Below the pieces are notes generated by a model. The model made no database searches and was not told the origin of the DNA. It saw only the letters and a list, made by a program, of their open reading frames with translations. A stretch of 64,000 nucleotides of DNA. It comes from Cymbomonas tetramitiformis. Taxonomy: Eukaryota; Chlorophyta; Pyramimonadophyceae; Pyramimonadales; Pyramimonadaceae. The stretch lies in NCBI GenBank assembly GCA_001247695.2, contig LGRX02035207.1:1-64000 (forward strand). The letters run 5' to 3'. The translations under genes were made by a program, and so were the position numbers. Of the stretch, positions 41,201-55,100 are shown piece after piece (position 1 is the stretch's first letter; each line of letters opens with the position of its first letter).

Positions 41201-42934
41201 TGTTGTGCCGTTGACATAGTCAGCCATCATCTAATGATCAGCAGGAATATCACGCGCACGTACCCTTCTCACAACTGCCTAAACCGTAAACGTTCAGGTC
41301 GAGGTCTCTTGGCTACGATGCGATGCCAACGCCAATCTTTAGGTCATAATTTCGTCATAGTCACATTTCAATCATGCTTCATGGAATGTTTAATGGATTT
41401 CTAGGTTCTTAGGTATCGGTCATGAAATTTGAACTTTTCCAATATTGCCACGTTGCATGCATATTTTTACACAAATACCGCACGTCTCATCATAACGACA
41501 TCGCCGAATTATTTGAGCACATCAATTTAATGTTCCCTCCCGCGGACCTCCCTTTGGGCCCCACAAAAAGAAAAGTACATATAACAACGTATTGTATTTT
41601 TTCGTGTTGATAACATTAGTTAGCAAGATATTAACTTTTGCAGAAAATGTGGCATGACCCATCTTCACTTTACAGCAAAATCCGAAATGCTCGGTGGTTT
41701 GTTTGTCTCTAGGCAAAGTTTTGACCTGAGGGTAAACTCTCTACTGATCAAACGGTATCAAAACACTCACTCGCTGTGCGCATACGCATACATAGCTGCG
41801 GGTGCCTCGCTAGCATGGCGTCTCAGAGCAGGCATGCTTGCCTCGTGAAATCTCCGCTGCCAGAGTCCATGGCGTCGGAGGCAACGATGCTCAACAGATC
41901 ACATGATATCATACTTAGCCTGCCTTGAGATCTCCGTTGTCAAGTCCATGGCGTCGGTCCGTCGGAAGCGGCGATGCTCAACACATCACGACATGCTATC
42001 ATACTTAGCTTGTGATGCTTACATTTACTTGCTCAATATATGCTCAATATATCCGATAGTTCGTGGTAAGCCAGCGTGTAATTAAATAGTTAAGGCTACT
42101 CATGCACTTTGTGCATAACTAGGTCCGCTAATGTTTGGCTTCCACATAGTATAAAATATGGAGTGCACATCCATAATATCTGTGTACTGCTGTCCGTTGA
42201 TTGAGGTAGCGCTCTTTCTGCCCGCATTTCAAGGGTTCTACCCTCCAAGGAGTGCGAGCCTCAGTCTCCATGACTTTGGCGGCAGACTGTATATCAAGAC
42301 CCGGCAGTTTTGTCAAAAGGGATATGCAAATCTGAAATGGATATCAGCATACCCGAATTCTGGTCCGGTGGCAATGTTGATTTAGCACATGCGCATGATC
42401 CATGGAATGGAGAAGAACAAACATTGATGCACACAAAAGCTATACGTAAGGAATACATTTAGCTGTCTTTACTCCCTAATTGTTCTTATCTCCATGCTTC
42501 CGCAAGTCCGACTTTGCCCCGGACACAATGCCCCAGCAGTGTGCAAGAACATCAAGCCTAGCGCCTATACTTGTATCCTATTGTACACTGCATGGGACGG
42601 CGGTGATGGATACTCCACACCCTGTATCTGAAGTGCAAGAGGCGATGCGTCCTTCTCCGCAGGTGCCACTGATCCTCCCGGCGTTTTTCTTCTGTTCCAA
42701 ATCAACTCCCAACCCTTACAACTGGTAAGCCGCAGTCCATTGCAAGGCCCATAATGCATAACACGTAGACCTGAATCCGCCTGGTTGTTCTGAAGACAAG
42801 ATGCATGGCGACAGTGCAAGGCGATGCAGTATCATACGACCAAGTGCTCGCAAGACATGCCGCGTGTAACCAATGCAGAAGCCGCACAAAGTGTGCATCA
42901 CACGGGTGGATGTAAAGGACAGGGCAGTTCTCAC
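38274..42934. other. Intergenic region between the two host genes
   Basis: No convincing exon. Contents: clusters of GATACGCGTATC-type words at about 39,500-39,620 and 40,370-40,445, a GC-rich array at 40,028-40,305, and a duplicated segment at about 41,829-42,010 containing TCCATGGCGTCGG and GCGATGCTCAACA. Any cytoplasmic-tail exon of the minus-strand kringle gene would lie in 42,000-42,934 but could not be picked out. Confidence 0.5.
40028..40305. repeat. Degenerate minisatellite, GTGGGGTGCCAGTACCGC-type unit
   Basis: About ten to twelve irregular copies, 20-35 bp apart, of GTGGGGTGCCAGTGCCGC with a CTCCC linker. Confidence 0.75.
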
Positions 42935-43173
42935 CTGCAGTACACGAGGGTAGCCCCAGCGGCAATTAACACAAGCAACCCCCCAAGTACCACAATTCCA
43001 TACAGCCACTCTCCCGGCGACTCGTCGTCGTCATTGGAGGAACTTGTGTCGGGTGGGGGTGGGGATTCCGGCGTGTACTGAATGACGTCAGCATGGTTCT
43101 CCAGCACCGTCACATTGCCAAAACTGTCGAAAAAGCTGTTCTTTGCAAACTCCTCGGCTGCGCAACACGCCAT
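42935..43173 (-). CDS. Transmembrane exon of the surface-protein gene
   Basis: Reads ACCAAEEFAKNSFFDSFGNV, then SPPPPDTSSSNDDDESPGEW and one 21-residue hydrophobic helix GIVVLGGLLVLIAAGATLVY, ending CR at donor CAG|GTGAGA. An acidic stalk before a single helix near the end of the gene fits a type I membrane protein. Confidence 0.7.
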
Positions 43174-46100
43174 CTGCACACGGCGCCCCTCCTCCACAGG
43201 ATGGGAGCTCCCTTAAAAGAGTGTTGCATGTTCTCGTCACGCATCTCGCGGAAGTTGCGGCCACATCCTCACTCCAGCCAATCCTGCCAATGCGTGTGCC
43301 TGTACAAGCCATCGTTGTGACAGGCATAATGGCTTCGCAACTGTCAATATACCGTGTGATGCCCATGCCAAGCCGAGCAGCATACATCTGAGCTCTGCTC
43401 GACCGGAATATTCCCCTGGGCCGCATGCATCTGAGCTCTGCTCGATCGGAATAATGGGCCGCATGCATCTGAGCTCTGCTCGACAGAATATTCCCTGGGC
43501 CGCATACATCTGAGTTCTGCTCGACCAGAATATTCCCCTGGGCACGCCCATCTGAGCTCTGCTCATTCCGGAATATTTCCCTAGACATGCATCTGAGCTC
43601 CTGCTTGATCGGAATATTCCCCTGGGCATATGCATCTGAGCTCTGCTCGTGGGAATATTCCCCTGGGCCGCATGCATCTGAGCTCTGCTCGGCGGAATAT
43701 TCCTGGAGCGCATGCATCTGAGCTCTGCTCGATGAATATTCCCCTGGGCCGCATGCATCTGAGCTCTGCTTGACCGGAATATTCCCCTGGGCCAGCATGC
43801 ATCTGAGCTCTGCTCGATCAAGAATATTCCCCTGGGCCGCATGCATCCCAGAGCTCTGCTGCGACGGAATATTCCCCTGGGCCGCATACATCTAGCAGGC
43901 TCTGCTCGACCGGGAATATTCCCCTGGGCCGCATGCATCTGAGCTCTGCTCGACGGAATATTCCCCTGGGCATATGCATCTGAGCTCTGCTCGATCGGAA
44001 TATTCCCTGGGCCGCATGCATCGAATACTAACAAGTCAAAATATTCCCTGGGCCGCATACATCTGAGCTCTGGAGCCGGAATATTCCCCTGGGCCGCATG
44101 CATCTAGGCTCTGCTCGATGGGAATATTCCCCTGGGCATGCATCTGAGCTCTGCTCGATCGGAATATTCCTGGGCCGCATGCATCTGAGCTCTGCTCGAT
44201 CGGAATATTCCCCTGGGCATGCATCTGAGCTCTGCTCGGCAGATATTCCCTAGGGCCGCATGCATCTGAGCTCTGCTCGACCGGAATATTCCCTGGGCCG
44301 CGCCATCTGAAGCTCTGCTCGATCGGAATAAATATTCCCCTGGGCCGCATGCATCTGAGCTCTGCTCGGCGGAATATTCCCTGGGCATACATCTGAGCTC
44401 TGCTCGACCGGAATATTCCCCTGGGCCGCATGCATCTGAGCTCTGCTTGATCGGTGTGCAGCTCGAGCGTGCACACAACTCGGAGGTGGCACATAGAATC
44501 TGAGATGCGCACAACTCGGAGGTGGCACATATCTGAGGTTGCGCACAACGATATTGTCGGGCCCAGGACGCTCGGGTTGTGCCCCTGTTGAGAAGTTTCA
44601 CCAGGCCCTTCAAGCGCAAGCTTTTCCCCAGGTGATGTGCGGGTGTCATGCACTGCTTGGGTTAGGCGTTTGAATCGATATCTCTGGTGCCACCTATGGC
44701 CCCTCACGGCAGAGCAGGTCAAGTTCCTCGTGGAGCAAAAACACGTGCCAGAATTATAAACAAACCTGATCAGAGTATATGTTGGCTTGGTGGATCGTGG
44801 CCGTCGATGTCCATGATTCCACCACCAGACTGCCTGCTTGCACGCTTAGCATGCGAGCCTCGAGCACAGTCACCTCCTCGAAGCTCACCTGCGTCTCCAT
44901 CGCGGGCGTCATCGGAGCGCCGCATCGATGACCCTCGCGCAGCAGGTGGTTGACACAAAACCATCACGCGGCCGACCAAAGAAGAATTTCGGCGGAGGTT
45001 TACAAACCCGCACAGCCAATCAGGTTGTAACAATGGCAGGCGCAGCCAATCAGGTTGTAACAATGACAGGCTCCCATTCATCACCCCCTCACACCTTGCA
45101 GTCCTCTGGCGAGTCAATGACAAGCTGGAAGGCAAATTATGGGGTTAAGGGCGCAGCGGTGGGCCCCACCCCAGCTAGCACGGCCTCGTACTGCGACTCG
45201 AAGTCGGATGGCAGTGCAGTGACGTCCCCATCACTGAAATGAACTCTGAGTGTCACCACATTCTGCTCTGGCGGCGGGCAGGGCGGCGGTGATGGCGTCG
45301 GTGGCGGGGAGGGTGGAAGCCCATAGGGAGGGCCTGTGAACGCCGGATCAAAACCAATGAGAACATGCCCCTCCGCGTTCACAGCCAACGAGATCGCGCG
45401 CCTCGCCATCCACAGCCAAGGCCTATCTTGGGAACACGTATGCCATCCACATTTTGCTAACCGCCACGTCACACCTCAGGGTGAAGGGCAGAATGCACCG
45501 CTTGTTGCTGAAAACGTGCCGCGCACGAGGCGGCATGCAATCTGTCCCTCCGCGCGCCTACAGTGCCCCGGAGAATGTGCACCGACATCGACTGCAGTGT
45601 AAGGTGTACACAGAAAAGCACCCAGGCCAGGCAACTCCGAGACAGTACCCCCCGGTAGGAGGGTTCTGGAAACCAGCATGCTGGCACAATAGCGCCCCCA
45701 GTGTTAATGAGCAATGCATGGGAATGATAGCGCCCCCATTGTTAATAAGCACTGTGGAAATGATAGCGCCCAGTGTTAATGAGCAATGTATGGAAATGAT
45801 AGCGCCCCCAGTGTTAATAAGCAATGTACGGAATGATAGCGCCCCCAGTAAATAATAAGCACTGTATGGGAATGATAGCGCCCCCAGTGTTAATGAGCAA
45901 TGTATGGAAATGATAACGCCCCCAGTGTTAATGAGCAATGTATGGGAATGATAGCGCCCCCAGTGTTAAAAAGCAATGTACGGGAATGATAGCGCCCCCA
46001 GTGTTAATAAGCACTGTATGGGAATGATAGCGCCCCCAGTGTCGATAAGCACTGTATGGGAATGATAGCGCCCCCAGTGTCGATAAGCACTGTATGGGAA

Positions 46101-49100
46101 TGATAGCGCCCCCAGTTGGGTCGTTTCCATCGCCCCATCCACTGAGAAGTACCGTGGCGCTGAATTTGCAAAACGCTGTTTTCCGGAGGGACCAACAGTG
46201 ACGAACCGTAAAAAAACAGCGAGAACCTTATTTTCTTTCTTTTCTAAAGACACTAGCGGTTCACATTTTCTTGGCGTTTGCCGCACCAAATAACGTTATT
46301 TCGCAAATTCAGCTGGTGGGTATGCTCATCATAGCACGTTGAGGATATCCGCCGGCTGGATTCGCAGAAAAATGGTCACTGCAATGTTCAATTATCATGA
46401 ATCGGCATAATGTCATCCGCGTCCCGCTTCCTTACGAGCAGAACGCTATCCTTCGCAGCGGACGGGGCCATGGGAACGGCATCATTTAACACTGGGGGAC
46501 GCTATCCTTCCCACCCACTGCTTAACAGTCTGTGTGTTTCACGCATGCTTCTCTGCAGCGCCCTCCTGCTTGGAGCGCCACCGCGGAGCACACGAGCAGG
46601 CGAGGGCAGTGAGAGCGCACCAGGGGGAGGTGACGGAGGCGGTGGAGATGGAAAGGGGGGGTATGGTACACCAGGAGGGGTGGGTGGGCACAGTGGAGCA
46701 GGAGGGGAGGGGAGTGGTGGGGACGGTGTTGGTGGTGGGGATGGTGGGGGTGGTCGTGGGGGGCGGCGGGCTTGGAGGGCGTCAGGCGGGCATGGTGGCG
46801 AGGGGCGGGGGCATGGTGGCAGCGGCGGTGGAGAAGGCGGGTTTGGTGGAGGGTTTGGAGGACAGGGAGGCGGTGGAGGGGGGCAAGGCTCGACTATGCA
46901 GTATTCCCATCGCACACTGCCAGTCTCCACGTAGCACCTGCAGCGCTCGCCAATGGTCCGAGGCCCGTCACATCCTATCCCTTGATTTCTGAGAACTGTC
47001 GCATCCTATCCCTTGATTTCCGGTTAGACTGGGCCAAAGCTGGCGTGACACGAGGTGGTTTAAGCGGCAGGAGCAGGGCGCGCAGGAGCGATGGAGGGGG
47101 ACGGGAGGTCACCATGTGGCGTTTGATCCGTCAGGGTTGCGGCAGTAATAGACATTCTCCTGCTCCAAGAGGTAGGCATTGTCAGGGTACTTGGTGGTGT
47201 TCCAGTACTCGTAGTCTGGACCGAGCAGGGGCGCGTAGTTCCAGGGGCGGCACTCGTAATCGCTGACGGTGGTTTTCGTGGGTCCGCGGTAGTCCGATCC
47301 GTCCCCTGGGGGGCGCCGCACCTTGCACACTCAACATCGCATTCCACCGCGAGCAGTGGTATGGCTGCCTGGAGCTTCGCTGAGGTTGCGCCGCGCTCGC
47401 TAGGCTCACTCACACCAGAGGCAGACAAGAGACACGAGACACGAGACGAGACACCAAGGGGGGGGAATGACAGATGACAGGCACACTCCAGACACCAGGG
47501 GCAGACAAGAGACACAAGACGGCCACATGACAGATGTGAGATGAGACACACAAGGCATGCGACAGGCGCCAGGCTTGTGGGTTGGTCATGGCGCCGCACC
47601 GACGTAGCAGTCCAATGGCGGTGGGGAGGGAAGTGGAGGGAAGGCGGAGGGGCGTGGGGGTGGGGGCGGTGGAGGACTGGGGGAAGGCGGAGGGGTCGGC
47701 GGTGGTGGGTAGCGCGGAGGGGCGGGCGGCCAAGGAGCACGAGGCGGGGGTATTGGCGGCGGGGACTCCGCCTCTGGAGGTGGGGGTGATGGACATGCGG
47801 TAATGTCGCAGTAACCCCACCGCACCCCTGGCACCTCGGTATAGCACCTGAATCCCACAGCCCACAAGCGCGCCACTAGAAAGTCAGAGGAGCCAAGTCA
47901 GCGGGGCGCTTCCTTGGTGGGATCCCAGCATTGGACAAGCCGACGCAGCATAGGGCAAGAAGCAGCGCCGGACCGCTTGATAGCACAACCCTGAGACACA
48001 TTGAGCCAACTGCCGCAATTCACCTCGCACAAATGAGAGCCTCGGCGGGTGGAAGGTGGCGCTCCCTGGCGACACGCGGCGCGCCTGTTGGCACAGGACA
48101 CATGGAGGAGGCCGCGTAAGCAGAGGGGGCAAGGAAGGAGGAGACAGTCACCAGGGCTGAGTGTCATCATCGGGATTCCGACAGTAATTGCTTGCGTTGC
48201 GCAAGTAGGGGTACCGATTATAGTACTCGTAATCTGTGCCTGCAACTGGGGGCTCTGTCCATAATTGACAGAGCTCTCCACGAAAGGTGACATGAGAAAA
48301 CCCGTCATAGGATTCACCATTGTCAGAGGGGTCATAGCAGTCGAAGGGTGGGGGTGGGGGCGGTGGCGATGGCGGGGAGCAATGGTGGTGGAGCGGCGGG
48401 TGTGGCGGAGGCGGGGCGGCGGGGGGAGGGAAAAAAAATTGCAGAACGCTATGGTGACCTTCCGATGGTTGTTGAACTCGGATATCTCCGGGTGCACCTG
48501 GCAGCGCCGAGTACAACACCGCAGTCGCCCTCTCAAAGCAAGCAGAGTGACCCCCGCGCGGCTCCCCTGGGTCCACCGGGAGATCTTGCAAATGTCCGGC
48601 GTCATAGAAAGAGAGGTGCATCGGAGCGCCAAGTGGCAGCGGCAGAAGAAGAGAGGTGCATCGGCGCCGGTGGCGGCGAGAAGAAAGAGGTGCATCGGAG
48701 CGCAGTGGCAGCGGCAGAAGAAGAGAGGTGCATCGGAGCGCCAGGTGGCAGCGGCAGAAGAGGGGTGCATCGGAGCGCTAGATGGCAGTGGCAGAAGAAG
48801 AGAGGTGCATCGGAGCGCTAGGTGGCAGTGGCAACACTCAAATCCCTCCACATCTCTATCCACAGCTCTTAAGGCTGAAGAGCGCACCATGTTGTCACCA
48901 TCAATTCGAAGCTCGAGGTCGTGCCGGAACACGTCCACGAGACCGTACACCTCGATGTATGCGGTAAGCTCCTGCACCTTCCCCCCCCCGGCCAGGGGGC
49001 CAGACGACATCGTGGTGGCGACTTTTGTGCCATCCAAATAGATGTAGTTTGGCCAGGCCTCGTCACTCGTGTCCGACCTTGCCGTGTACGCGCCTGTACC

Positions 49101-52100
49101 TCCACCCGCACCCCATCGAATGGTTATCCCCTCTGGTACCGCCCTCAGGAACACCGACCAGACTGCACAAGCGCTAGAACTTCTCTTCCAACCGGACTGT
49201 GCCCACAGAGGACTGTGCCCCCAGCTCTATTGGTGAAAAGCCAGCTGCAGCTTTCCTCAAAATTCTTTTCAACCTCTCAATCAGTGATGCATACATCCAC
49301 TTATCCATCGGTGCATATAAAAACCTATGGGTGGCTTATCCTTTGACTCCTTTGGCACCACGTGGCCACAGAAGATCAGCTGCACTACGTACCTACGCCG
49401 GGGATCAAAGGATTCAACACATACTTCGGGGCACTTATTTGTCGTCAAACAAACACACTTCTAATTGAGTCGGGTTGGGGCAAGGTAGGACACCATCATT
49501 AAACATGGAGTACTGCAGCCTGTAGATGAGAGTGTTATCCTTATAATTGTTCCTCCACGCGTTCTCTGGGTACAAGCAGAAAGATCCTGCAAAAACATCT
49601 CCCTCCAGGACCAGCCATCACCACAAGGGCCCCCTCTGGCCTTGGCCCATCGACAGCGCACAGGGGTAGACAGGGAGGCCCGCCGTAGCCATGCGCCACT
49701 GAAGAGGACCAGCACCTCTGCTCCACTTCTCCCATCAACAGCGCACGGGGAAGACAGGTAGGCCCGCCGTAGCCATGCGCCACTGGAGAGGACCAGCACC
49801 TCTGCTCCACTTCTCCCATCAACCGCGCACGGGTAGACAGGAGGCCCGCCGTAGCCATGCGCCACTGGAAGGACCAGCACCTCTGCTCCGCTTCTCCCAT
49901 CAACCGCGCACGGGGTAGACAGGGAGGCCTGCCGTAGCCATGCGCCACTGGAGAGGAACAGCACCTCTGCTCCACTTCTCCCATCGACAGCGCACGGGGT
50001 AGACAGGGAGGCCTGCCGTAGCCATGCGCCACTGGTGAGACCAGCACCTCTGCTCCACTTCTCCCATCAACAGCGCACGGGGTAGACAGGGAGGCCCGCC
50101 GTAGCCATGCGCCACTGGAGAGGACCAGCACCTCTGCTCCACTTCTCCCATCGACAGCGCACGGGGTAGACAGGGAAGCCCGCCGTAGCCATGCGCCACT
50201 GGAGGGTGGGGCGCCTGGCTTGCGAGCGGACCTTCGTTATCCCAGGCGACGAAGTCATTGACGCCATCTTCCTCATTGGCCACGAAGGTGATCCCATCGC
50301 CGGGCAGCAGATCCGAGGGGTAGCACACCCTGCACTCGCACACCGTGCAGCAACTCAGTCAGCACCCAGGGGCTGCAGCACACAGCGTGAGGTTCGCTCC
50401 TGCCGTCGGATCAAAACAATTTGCAGCCCTCATACGCGGCATGGCCCAGAGGCATGCCTGTCCGGCGGATCGGACAAGGCTGTATGTCTGAGAGGCATGG
50501 GCGGAGGGGGTGGTGAATCCAAGGATGGGCACCCAGCGTGTCAGCGCTGCAATGCAGCAGACACTGGGCTTAAGGAGTGAGCACTCCCTCATGGCAAATA
50601 TCACCAGTGCCTCGCTCTGGGCTGAGTAGCCTTAAGACAGTATCCAAAAGAGAAGAAAGGTTACAAATATTAAAGGCAACACCCACGCGCTCCCTGACCA
50701 AATCAGGCGATATCACCGTAAGCTCAAATGTCTGCGCAATCTGTGTCCTGATGCAGCAGCGAGCAGCAATCTAACGGTCAGCAAGAAGCAATTCGCGCCA
50801 GCGCGGCCAATCACGCGCTGCCACAATCCGCCTCGCTTGCACCAAGCGGCCACCTCCGAGTGAGATTGCAGCGCCAACCGCACACAATATTGCCCCCCAC
50901 CAGTGGCCCCAACATCTGTGCGATCGTCACCCTGCCCATATCGTCATCACGCAAGATATGGGTGCACGTGCGCGTGCAAGATATGGGTGCACGTTTCTCC
51001 CTGATGCTGGCAAGGTTGCTCAACCCCCCCCCCCCTTGCATGTGAGGTGGACGGGGAGAGGGCGCACTGGAAGTCCACGGTGAGCGGGGCGCTGGGGAAG
51101 ACGCCGAAGTTCGCGAGTCCGCCCCCTGTGGAGAGCTGGCCCGTGGAGTCCAGCACCACCTCGAGGGTGCGCACCCGCTCGTCGAAGTATCCATCCACCG
51201 ACAAGAAATGAGACAGCCCCGTGTATTGCCCAGACTGCAGCGTCTGCAGGGCCGCCTCGCCGCCCAGTCCTAGTCACCATCAAGAGTGGGCACAAGCTAG
51301 AGGAGCACCGGCAGAACACAGGGGGCATCGTGGGTGCTCCTGAACACACTGAAAAGCGCCACGTGGCAGGTGGGTGCAAATCCGTTGCGTGGCTCGCAGA
51401 ATGAACACGAGGCGCGCAGGTGTCCAGTTTGTGGTTTGTGGTGTCGAGCCTTCACAGGCAGGCGTCCCTCTAGAGCCTTCACAGGCGTCCCTCTAGAGCC
51501 ACAAGCAGAGCCCCACACCAGCAGGAAGCTTGAATGTTTTCCCCGACACTGTCAAGCCCTCGCCACGGGAGACGGGGCGAAGCAAGGAGGGGGAGCACAT
51601 CGCAGACACCTGACAACGACCTGTGACTGCACCTGTGTGCCGCCCTGTACCAATTGTGTCCAATTGTGTACCCGGCCCTATTCAACTGTCAGGGTGTCAG
51701 GCGGCGAGGATAGCTGGAGCAAGCCCACTATGAGTATCAAAGGGAGGTCAACCACCTGTACCCGGCACAGCAAGTGCAAACCCGAGTGGCTTCTGCGAGT
51801 GAGGGATTGCGAACAGCCGGCTCCCAGTCTAGAGGAGCGCGGGAGAGGTTGACTAGGCCACGGAGGCAGCGGCGGGCAGTCGGCGCACCATCGGAGAGAA
51901 GCGCTTCAGCTCAGTGCGGTCGAAGAGGGAGGGCGTGAGCACAGAAAGCTTGGTTTGGTACGGCGGCATCACCGATGTGTACCCGGCTGCATCTGCCGTC
52001 GCCCCGGTCATGTTCTGCGCCTCGTGCTCCATTATTGTCACCACCACGCCGTTGCCCTGCAGCCAGACGCTCCATCCCACCTCCCCGTCACCCTCCCGCT

Positions 52101-55100
52101 CAAAGCCGCCCCCACACCCAAATCCTCCGTTGTGCATGCATGCCACGACACTAACGAGACCCCCTCGCACGTTATTGGGTGTAAACTGGATTTCGATCTG
52201 CCTCCCCCCTTCCCACCTTCTCCCGCTCCAATTCCCACCATCGCTCCGAGGCACCCCTCCCCCTCGCTCGAGCGCATGCTCGCTTTGGCTCAAGGGACAC
52301 GATGCAAGTCAGCTCTGAGATTCGAAGCCCTGTTGAGCGCGACGAAATCGAGGGTCGGGGGAAGAGGATTACCTGTTCACGCTCTTCGATGTCCTCTGGG
52401 GCGATGCAGTTCACCATGTTCTCAGCAGAACCCTGTGGGGCGCTGGCGTTCTTCCACTTGAATGTTTTCCCCGACACTGTCAAGCCCTCGCCTGCACAGC
52501 CAATACAGCCGCGCCGCCAGTCACCTCGCCGGAGCAAGCAGCTGGTGTGGGCACCCATGATGCCTCCCCCGGATGCCAAGGAACGAGCTGAGAGCGAGCT
52601 GAGAGCGCCATCCATCCGGAGCACTGCAGGGCACAGCTGCAGGGGCACAGCTGCAGGGGCACCGCTGCAGGGGCACCGCTGCAGGGGCACAGGGGCACAC
52701 CCCTGGGGACCGGGTTGCGGGGAGGCGCACGTGGGTCGAGCTCCCAGCCGCAGCCGCAGTCCATGGAGTGCTCCGCGGTCAGATCGCCCTCCTCGTCGTA
52801 GGTGAAGTTGCAGAACTTCACATACACACTGCCCGCGTGGATGGCCTTGCCCCCAGCATCCAGAACCACCTTCACCTCGTGCACTCCGCCGTCCAGCTGC
52901 TCCGGGCGCGGGTGCGTGCCCCAGTACTGCAGGCCGAAGCGCTCCAGGCCGCGGTGCGGGGGGGTGGTGATCGGCCGGGAGGTCTCCGGGCAGTTGGGTA
53001 GGTCCTGGCAGGCCACCGGCACCCCTGCGCTCCCAAACCCAGCCAGAGGGGCCCCGCCCACCACAGTGCAAGGTCACTCCTCCGTGCGCCACGCTGCTCG
53101 GCAAGGGAGGGGCGAGAGGGCCAGTGAAGCGGTAAGAGCGCCCTAGACCTCGTCCTTCAAGGCCGGATGCCTCCCAGTAACTTTAGGGAAGCTCACACAC
53201 ACATGGAAGGCTGTGCCTCGTCGGTCAAGAAATAACACCTGCTGCCTTGCTCCCGACCGAAGGATGCCGGCACACTGGTTCGGGAGGCGTCCTTGCCTGA
53301 TGCACGATTGCAACTCGCGGGACGAGCGCAAGAAAGTGACGAAACGGGCCAAGTGGCAGAAAGTGGTGAAATGATTTTTATTTGACCAGGGCAGCCAAGC
53401 GTGTGGGAGCAGGGGATAAAGGGGGTGAAACGAGGGTGCAGGCGGAGGGAGTGACATCGTACTGAATGTGGGTGCAGGGACATGACGGAGAGGAAGCTCC
53501 AACATGGGAAGTGGAAGAGGGGCTAGAGCATGGATGTAAGGGGTGGAAGGGAATAAGGCGCAGGTTTGCGGGGCCGCGGGGAGTGCGGACAGGGGGAGTC
53601 CCACCCGAGTATGTCAGGTCATATTCGTGGTAGCGCCAATCACCCGACCGCAGCTCACCAACATAGTACTCATACCGATTGGTTTCAGGGTTATAGATCC
53701 AATCGTTAGGTCCACTATAAAACACAGTAACCAGCTCGTCATCGATGTATACATGATTCTCATATCCGACAAACTCCTTGGTGTTATTCCACCATGTATT
53801 GCTTGAGTTGACATAGAACACCGAGTCATTGTTCTCCCAGAACCCCACGTTGATCCGCTTGAATCTATCATCCGAGTCCCCCGATAATGCTTCAGTCCCC
53901 TCGCAGCCTCACTTGCAAACCGCGCGCTCTCAAAAACGCTGGCGCCTGAGGGAGGCGTGGCAGGACAACAAAGACGGGACCGGGCGGGAGTCGGCGAGGT
54001 CGGCTTCTCTCGAGCAACATCCCGGCCTTGCGCAGGTACACGTGGCGGAGGTAGGCCGGAGGAGGGTGCGCGATGAACAGGAAGGCAGACTGCTCCGACG
54101 AGGCGCCCGCGAGGAGCGAAGGTGCGCTGCAACATAAATGCCGAAGTGATGAGTAGTAAAAAGTATCGCCCTGATCGAAATGTGCTGTCCGAAGGAGGTG
54201 TTAAACATCGCTAAGCTCGCCCTCTCAGGGAGGCGCCAAATGCTTGGATGAGCCGACGCAAGCGCAGCACTGCGGAGGTTCGAGTGGATGAACGGCGGAG
54301 AGGAGCGGGCAAAGCACACGCAGGGACTCCTATGCGTTTGGGCCCACCACACCCCTGCACCACGCCGTAATGCGTGCAGCTGGTCGGCAAGCAGAGCCAA
54401 TAGCAAAAGCACAAGAAATGCAAAGCGAGAGACGAGAACGGCCGCCACGCATTATGACATATGTCGAATGGCCGGCCGCCATGCATTATGAGATATGTCG
54501 AGTGGCAAGAGGCAGTTCGCTGCTGATCCCTCGAGGAGGAATGCAGAGCTCGCGAGTGGCGCGGCAAAAGGTGCGTGTTGGAGTCGGCCGGAAAGAGCGC
54601 AATAGCTCACGGATAAATCCCAGGAAGAAACAGAAGCGCATGGGAATCAGTCGAGGCGCTAAGGACCTGCAGCCGCCATGGTACGAGCCACCCTCATCAT
54701 AATAAGACTCCTCGCACTGGTCTGGAGTGAGCTGTTGAAAGGTGGCATCCTGCGGTGTGATGCACACGGTGTGATTCCACGACACGAAGTTGTTTGCGAT
54801 GTACATTCCTCCGCCAGCGTTGTGCCCAAGAGGATTGTCAATGCTAATGGTATTAGACCCGAAGTTGCTGTCTCCGTGGCGGTCGTACACAGCGAAATAC
54901 TTCACCTGCGCCATCAATAAGAATTTCATACGACTGCGATAGATGACAGTTATTCTGATACATGGAGGTAAATCAGGGGTTGGCAGATGAGGACAGTCAC
55001 GCTAGCGACGTGGGAGGAACGTTCTGGCACTTCAAGGTTCGATAGGCAACCGCCTGGTCATGCTTGAGACAATCGCATGCTGCTCCAAGACTGTCCCAGA

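Noticed and set aside
43237..44722. Minus-strand ORFs of 181-288 aa with repeated SRAQMHAAQGNIP-like peptides
   Set aside because: They read the 43-bp minisatellite and jump frame between copies; they lie upstream of a clear exon with a splice acceptor.
46410..46992. Gly-rich plus-strand ORFs
   Set aside because: Antisense of the Pro-rich linker after kringle 2, where the minus strand has the kringle motifs and splice sites.
49461..50297. Minus-strand ORFs of 147-196 aa over the 84-bp repeat
   Set aside because: 84 is a multiple of three, so the repeat stays open; only the short ends outside the array look like exons.
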